Assembly: GCF_002836975.1 (NCBI RefSeq)
Contig: NZ_NIJK01000021.1
Coordinates: forward strand, 1-62,594
Length of the DNA stretch: 62,594 nucleotides
Source of the DNA: Shewanella indica
Lineage (GTDB): Bacteria; Pseudomonadota; Gammaproteobacteria; Enterobacterales; Shewanellaceae
Reading direction: 5' to 3'
Of the stretch, positions 58,440-62,594 are shown one piece after another (position 1 is the stretch's first letter; each line of letters starts with the position of its first letter). The translations under genes and the position numbers were made by a program. The notes under the pieces are model-generated. The model saw only the letters and a program-made list of their open reading frames with translations. It was not told where the DNA came from and did no database searches.

Positions 58440-59339
58440 ATGAGTGTAACAGTTTTTATTCAAGGTCGGAATGGCGTGACGCGCTGGCAACCTGGCAAAC
58501 GCTGGTTGTTATTGCCTATATTGCTCCTCGCTGCGGGCACAGGGCTCTATCATTACAACGCCGAGCGATTTGAGTCGCAACAGGCCAACGTCGACAACGA
58601 GCGCCAAGCTCGTGAGCAGCAACAGAAACAAGTCAAAGAACTCAAGCAGGCAACCGAAACTCAGTTGGCAACCTTGGTGGCACATGTCGCCAGAATGCAG
58701 GCCAAACTGACTCGGCTTGAGGCTCTAGGGCAAACTCTTGCCCAGAATTACCAACTTGAAGAACAGTTCGATTTCGGCGCCGAGGTAGGTATTGGCGGCC
58801 TGAGCGAGCTGGGCACCAGCATAGAGCTGGAGCAGCTGATCTCCGATATGGATCGGCTGGCATCAGGAATTGATAGTAATAATGCTCAGTTGTCCCTGCT
58901 TGAAACAGTGGCTTCCAATCTCCATATAGATGAAGAGCGTTATATATCAGGGCGGCCAATCAACAAAGGTTGGTTATCCTCGCCCTACGGTTTACGTAAT
59001 GATCCTTTCAATGGCCGCAGATCTGTGCATAAAGGCATAGACTTTGCGGGTACAGAAGGAGCCGATGTGATCGCCACCGGTGGTGGTGTGGTGACATGGG
59101 CCGGGAATATGTTTGGCTATGGTGAGTTGGTGGAGATAGATCACGGTAACGGATTGCGCACCCGCTATGGTCACAATAAAGCTTTGTCAGTAACTGTAGG
59201 TGACGTGGTCGCCAAGGGCGAGAAAATTGCCACCATGGGAAGCACTGGGCGTTCGACAGGACCTCATGTGCATTACGAAGTGTTGCGGGGTGGACAGCAG
59301 ATAGATCCCAAGAAGTACGTCTACCGCAAAGCAGGTTAA
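58440..59339 (+). CDS. M23-family peptidoglycan peptidase
   Basis: 299 residues. One N-terminal membrane helix (RWLLLPILLLAAGTGLYHY, about residues 21-39) anchors a periplasmic coiled coil (about 45-150, with QARE-QQQKQVKELKQATETQ). The C-terminal LytM domain (about 170-295) has SPYGLRNDPFNGRRSVHKGIDFAG with the zinc HxxxD, the second GHNKAL, and HVHYEV with the HxH motif. All zinc and catalytic residues are present, so it should be an active DD-endopeptidase. The promoter must lie within dciA, since only 28 bp separate the two starts. It precedes secA by 58 bp. Confidence 0.93.
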   Translation: MSVTVFIQGRNGVTRWQPGKRWLLLPILLLAAGTGLYHYNAERFESQQANVDNERQAREQQQKQVKELKQATETQLATLVAHVARMQAKLTRLEALGQTLAQNYQLEEQFDFGAEVGIGGLSELGTSIELEQLISDMDRLASGIDSNNAQLSLLETVASNLHIDEERYISGRPINKGWLSSPYGLRNDPFNGRRSVHKGIDFAGTEGADVIATGGGVVTWAGNMFGYGELVEIDHGNGLRTRYGHNKALSVTVGDVVAKGEKIATMGSTGRSTGPHVHYEVLRGGQQIDPKKYVYRKAG

Positions 59340-59397
59340 TTGGAACTGGCCGCCAGACTCGTAAGAGGCTTGGCCTACAACAGAATAAGTGATTCAG

Positions 59398-62121
59398 ATG
59401 TTAGGTAAATTACTGACAAAAGTATTTGGTAGTCGTAACGACCGCACCCTTAAAGCCCTGGGCAAGATAGTCAACAAGATCAACGCGCTCGAAGGTGAAT
59501 ATGAGCAACTCAGTGATGAGCAGCTCAAGGCCAAAACCCAGGAGTTCCGTGACCGACTCGAAAAAGGGGAAACCCTTAACGACATCATGGCCGAAGCCTT
59601 TGCCACTGTGCGTGAAGCTTCCAAGCGGGTGTTCGAGATGCGCCACTTTGACGTGCAGTTGATAGGCGGTATGGTGCTGGACAGCAACCGCATTGCCGAG
59701 ATGCGCACCGGTGAAGGTAAGACTCTCACCGCCACGCTGCCGGCCTATCTCAATGCGCTGACCGGCAAGGGGGTTCACGTTATTACAGTGAACGACTATC
59801 TGGCTCGCCGTGACGCCGACACCAACCGCCCACTGTTTGAATTCCTGGGAATGACAGTCGGAGTTAACGTCGCCGGTCTTGGTCAGCTGGAAAAGAAAGC
59901 CGCCTACAACTCAGATATCACTTACGGTACCAATAACGAATTTGGTTTCGACTATCTGCGCGACAACATGGCGTTTTCACCGCAGGAGCGGGTACAACGT
60001 CCATTGCACTATGCTCTGATAGACGAAGTCGACTCCATTCTTATTGATGAAGCCCGTACGCCACTGATCATCTCCGGCGCCGCGGAAGACAGCTCTGAAC
60101 TCTACATCAAGGTCAATAAGCTGATCCCTAATCTGATCCGCCAGGATAAAGAAGATTCGGACGACTATGTCGGTGAGGGTGACTTCAGCGTGGATGAAAA
60201 GGCCAAACAAGTTCATATGACTGAACGCGGTCAGGAAAAAATTGAACTTCTGCTTACCCAGTCTGGCCTGCTGGCCGAAGGGGATTCACTCTACTCGGCC
60301 GCCAATATCTCACTGCTGCATCATGTCAACGCCGCGCTGCGCGCTCACACCCTGTTTGAACGTGATGTTGACTACGTTGTGCAGGACGGCGAAGTGATCA
60401 TCGTCGATGAGCACACTGGCCGTACCATGCAAGGGCGTCGTTGGTCTGAAGGCTTGCACCAGGCGGTGGAAGCCAAAGAAGGCGTGAAGATCCAGAATGA
60501 AAACCAGACCCTGGCTTCTATCACCTTCCAAAACTACTTCCGTCAGTATGAAAAACTGGCCGGTATGACAGGTACTGCTGATACCGAAGCTTTTGAATTC
60601 CAGCATATCTATGGTCTGGATACCGTAGTGATCCCCACCAACCGGCCGATGATCCGTAACGATATGGCAGACTTGGTGTATCTCACCGCCAAAGAAAAAT
60701 ACAACGCCATTATCCAGGACATCAAAGGTTGTCGTGAACGCGGCCAGCCGGTATTGGTCGGTACAGTTTCCATCGAACAGTCTGAACTGCTGTCCAACCT
60801 GTTGGATCGGGAAAAGATCCCTCACAAGGTACTGAACGCCAAGTTCCACGAAAAAGAAGCAGAAATTGTTGCTCAGGCTGGACGTAGTGGTGCAGTAACC
60901 GTGGCCACTAACATGGCCGGTCGTGGTACCGATATCGTCTTGGGCGGTAGTTGGAAAGCAGAAATTGAGGAACTGGAAAACCCAACCGAGGAGCAGATTG
61001 CCAAGATCCGTGCTGACTGGCAAGAGCGTCACGATGCTGTGGTCGCCGCCGGTGGTTTGCACATCTTGGGTACAGAACGCCACGAGTCTCGCCGTATCGA
61101 CAACCAGCTGCGTGGGCGTTCCGGCCGTCAGGGCGATGCGGGTTCATCACGTTTCTATCTGTCGATGGAAGATAGTCTGATGCGGATCTTCGCTTCAGAT
61201 CGCGTTGCCAACATGATGAAGAAGTTGGGCATGGAAGAAGGTGAAGCCATTGAGCATCCCTGGGTATCCCGCGCGATTGAGAATGCCCAGCGCAAAGTGG
61301 AAGCCCGTAACTTCGATATTCGTAAGCAGCTGCTGGAGTTTGATGACGTCGCCAACGACCAGCGTCAGGTGGTTTACGCTCAACGTAACGAACTGATGGA
61401 TGCCGAAAGCATTGAAGATACCATCAAGAATATTCAGGAAGACGTGATCACAGGCGTTATCGATCAATACATTCCACCACAGTCAGTTGAAGAGCTCTGG
61501 GACGTTGCCGGCCTCGAGCAGCGACTCAAGCAGGAATTTGTACTGGACTTGCCGCTGCAGGAGTGGCTGGACAAAGAAGAAGACCTGCATGAAGAGACGC
61601 TGCGTGAGCGGATTATCGAATCCTGGCTCAAGGCCTATGAGGCCAAAGAGCAGATGGTGGGCCCTGAGGTGCTGCGTCAGTTTGAAAAGGCTGTGATGCT
61701 GCAAACCCTGGATGGTTTGTGGAAAGAGCACCTGGCTGCCATGGACCACCTGCGTCAGGGTATTCACCTGCGTGGTTATGCGCAGAAGAACCCCAAACAG
61801 GAATATAAGCGTGAATCCTTTGAACTGTTCCAGCAGATGTTGGAGTCACTCAAGCACGATGTGATCAGTATTTTGTCCAAGGTTCAGGTACAGGCCCAAT
61901 CGGATGTCGATGAAATGGAAGCCCGTCGCCGTGAAGAAGAAGCGCGGATCCAACATCAATATCAGCACGCCACGTCTGAAGCTTTGAACGAAGCCGAACA
62001 AGATGCTGAAGTCGCGGCTCATACTCCAGTTGTGCGTGATGGTGAGAAAGTTGGACGTAACGATCCTTGTCCTTGCGGCTCAGGTAAAAAATACAAACAG
62101 TGTCATGGCAAACTGAGCTAA
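59398..62121 (+). CDS. secA: Preprotein translocase ATPase SecA
   Basis: 907 residues from the ATG at 59398 ([16 protein letters not shown]); a GTG three codons earlier is an alternative. Walker [21 protein letters not shown] (about residue 101), [50 protein letters not shown] and [20 protein letters not shown]. The C-terminal zinc and SecB-binding tail is [20 protein letters not shown]. It drives export through SecYEG. The secM arrest gene that precedes secA in E. coli is not present; the upstream gene is the M23 peptidase. Confidence 0.98.
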   Translation: MLGKLLTKVFGSRNDRTLKALGKIVNKINALEGEYEQLSDEQLKAKTQEFRDRLEKGETLNDIMAEAFATVREASKRVFEMRHFDVQLIGGMVLDSNRIAEMRTGEGKTLTATLPAYLNALTGKGVHVITVNDYLARRDADTNRPLFEFLGMTVGVNVAGLGQLEKKAAYNSDITYGTNNEFGFDYLRDNMAFSPQERVQRPLHYALIDEVDSILIDEARTPLIISGAAEDSSELYIKVNKLIPNLIRQDKEDSDDYVGEGDFSVDEKAKQVHMTERGQEKIELLLTQSGLLAEGDSLYSAANISLLHHVNAALRAHTLFERDVDYVVQDGEVIIVDEHTGRTMQGRRWSEGLHQAVEAKEGVKIQNENQTLASITFQNYFRQYEKLAGMTGTADTEAFEFQHIYGLDTVVIPTNRPMIRNDMADLVYLTAKEKYNAIIQDIKGCRERGQPVLVGTVSIEQSELLSNLLDREKIPHKVLNAKFHEKEAEIVAQAGRSGAVTVATNMAGRGTDIVLGGSWKAEIEELENPTEEQIAKIRADWQERHDAVVAAGGLHILGTERHESRRIDNQLRGRSGRQGDAGSSRFYLSMEDSLMRIFASDRVANMMKKLGMEEGEAIEHPWVSRAIENAQRKVEARNFDIRKQLLEFDDVANDQRQVVYAQRNELMDAESIEDTIKNIQEDVITGVIDQYIPPQSVEELWDVAGLEQRLKQEFVLDLPLQEWLDKEEDLHEETLRERIIESWLKAYEAKEQMVGPEVLRQFEKAVMLQTLDGLWKEHLAAMDHLRQGIHLRGYAQKNPKQEYKRESFELFQQMLESLKHDVISILSKVQVQAQSDVDEMEARRREEEARIQHQYQHATSEALNEAEQDAEVAAHTPVVRDGEKVGRNDPCPCGSGKKYKQCHGKLS

Positions 62122-62137
62122 CACACTGTAAGTCATT

Positions 62138-62165
62138 AAAGGCAATCTTCGGATTGCCTTTTTTG
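62138..62165 (+). terminator. Terminator after secA
   Basis: AAAGGCAATC (62138-62147), TTCG tetraloop, GATTGCCTTT (62152-62161), then TTTTG. A stable UUCG hairpin with a T-run. Confidence 0.93.
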
Positions 62166-62206
62166 TTGCTTTTAAAACGTCGTTTTTTACTTCATAAATC
62201 CATAGT

Positions 62207-62215
62207 TGTGGATAA
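62207..62215 (-). promoter_or_regulatory. DnaA box
   Basis: TGTGGATAA is the exact complement of the strong DnaA box TTATCCACA. It is 78 bp upstream of the rrn P1 -35. A single site, so a role as a regulatory or titration site is possible but unproven. Confidence 0.5.
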
Positions 62216-62292
62216 CTCTGGGGGTAAAAAGTGTTTAACGTGTGGCTAACCCTGGAGCCTCAAAAAAGATCGCAAAATGCTGAAAAAAGCCC

Positions 62293-62320
62293 TTGCGCAA
62301 AAGTTTTGGCCCCCTATAAT
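62293..62320 (+). promoter_or_regulatory. rRNA operon promoter P1
   Basis: TTGCGC (62293-62298) and TATAAT (62315-62320, perfect) are 16 bp apart, followed by GCGCACCCACTGACACGG, nearly the same as the GC-rich discriminator and start of E. coli rrn P1 promoters. AT-rich tracts upstream (62260-62290) could be an UP element. Confidence 0.88.
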
Positions 62321-62450
62321 GCGCACCCACTGACACGGCGAACGAGAACAAATATCTGTTCAAATTCAAAGTTGGTAACGCGGCAACAGCCTTGGTTTCA
62401 ACGGTGTGAAGATAAAATCATCACTCGCTCGAAACCAGATAAAAAAGGGC

Positions 62451-62478
62451 TTGACGCTGAAAAAGGGTTCTGTAGAAT
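62451..62478 (+). promoter_or_regulatory. rRNA operon promoter P2
   Basis: TTGACG (62451-62456) and TAGAAT (62473-62478), 16 bp apart, followed by ACGCAGCCC, a GC-rich discriminator. It lies about 160 bp after P1, as in tandem rrn promoters. Confidence 0.85.
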
Positions 62479-62493
62479 ACGCAGCCCTGACCC

Positions 62494-62525
62494 GATGAGA
62501 ATCATCGCGGTACTGCTCTTTAACA
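62494..62525 (+). promoter_or_regulatory. rRNA leader antitermination signals (boxB, boxA)
   Basis: A boxB-like hairpin GATGA-gaa-TCATC (62494-62506) and boxA TGCTCTTTAACA (62514-62525) make the nut-type signal of rRNA leaders that bind NusB/NusE. The 16S gene itself should begin shortly after the end of the window. Confidence 0.9.
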
Positions 62526-62594
62526 ATCTATCAAGCAATCTGTGTGGACACTCACAGGCATTGAGAAATCGACAAAACGATTTAACTCGATGAA

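Overview
The window is chromosomal DNA of a gammaproteobacterium, and the gene content and order point to Shewanella. The supporting features are purHD next to a ZntR-type regulator and an SO_0444-family Cu/Zn exporter, an NrtR-prs-nadV NAD-salvage unit, a dcw cluster with no ddl between murC and ftsQ, and secA preceded by a divergent dciA/M23-peptidase pair. The fairly high GC content would fit an S. algae-like species, but that is only a guess. I see no insertion sequence, prophage, CRISPR array or tRNA gene. An rRNA operon starts at the right edge, with only its promoters and leader inside the window.

Left part (1-17.8 kb): purD and purH on the minus strand; a metal-responsive regulator with its permease; a DMT transporter facing an AraC regulator; two related lysine-rich micro-proteins; an Rnk-like protein; a LysR regulator; an elaA acetyltransferase with an ABM-domain protein; a radical SAM protein; an MscS channel; a DOPA-dioxygenase-like enzyme; an alanine-racemase-fold ornithine decarboxylase; ydcH; and uridine phosphorylase. 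This is mixed housekeeping and accessory content with many convergent and divergent pairs.

Middle (17.8-40.5 kb): a Tsx-like outer-membrane channel, which with udp suggests nucleoside uptake and breakdown; NfeD with two tandem SPFH proteins; a small membrane PH-domain protein; rarD-yigI-recQ; and a TPR protein with a degenerate GGDEF domain that overlaps recQ. Next comes the leucine operon leuABCD behind a complete leader peptide and attenuator, then fadL, glpK and NrtR. NrtR faces two palindromic operators that frame the promoter of prs-nadV, which makes PRPP and NMN from nicotinamide.

Right part (40.5-62.6 kb): the division and cell-wall cluster mraZ-rsmH-ftsL-ftsI-murE-murF-mraY-murD-ftsW-murG-murC-ftsQ-ftsA-ftsZ-lpxC. 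Its start and stop codons mostly overlap. It has a triple MraZ box at the front and a strong internal promoter ahead of ftsQ. dciA (helicase loader), an M23 peptidase and secA follow, then the rrn P1/P2 promoters.

I found no wholly unknown multi-gene system. The signals most worth checking are the paired KKKP/KEKR micro-proteins, the six Cys-Cys pairs in the exporter beside a His-tailed ZntR, a 13-bp palindrome repeated before two membrane-protein units, the inverted repeat around the ftsQ promoter, the DNTR variant of MurE, and an lpxC terminator lying inside dciA.
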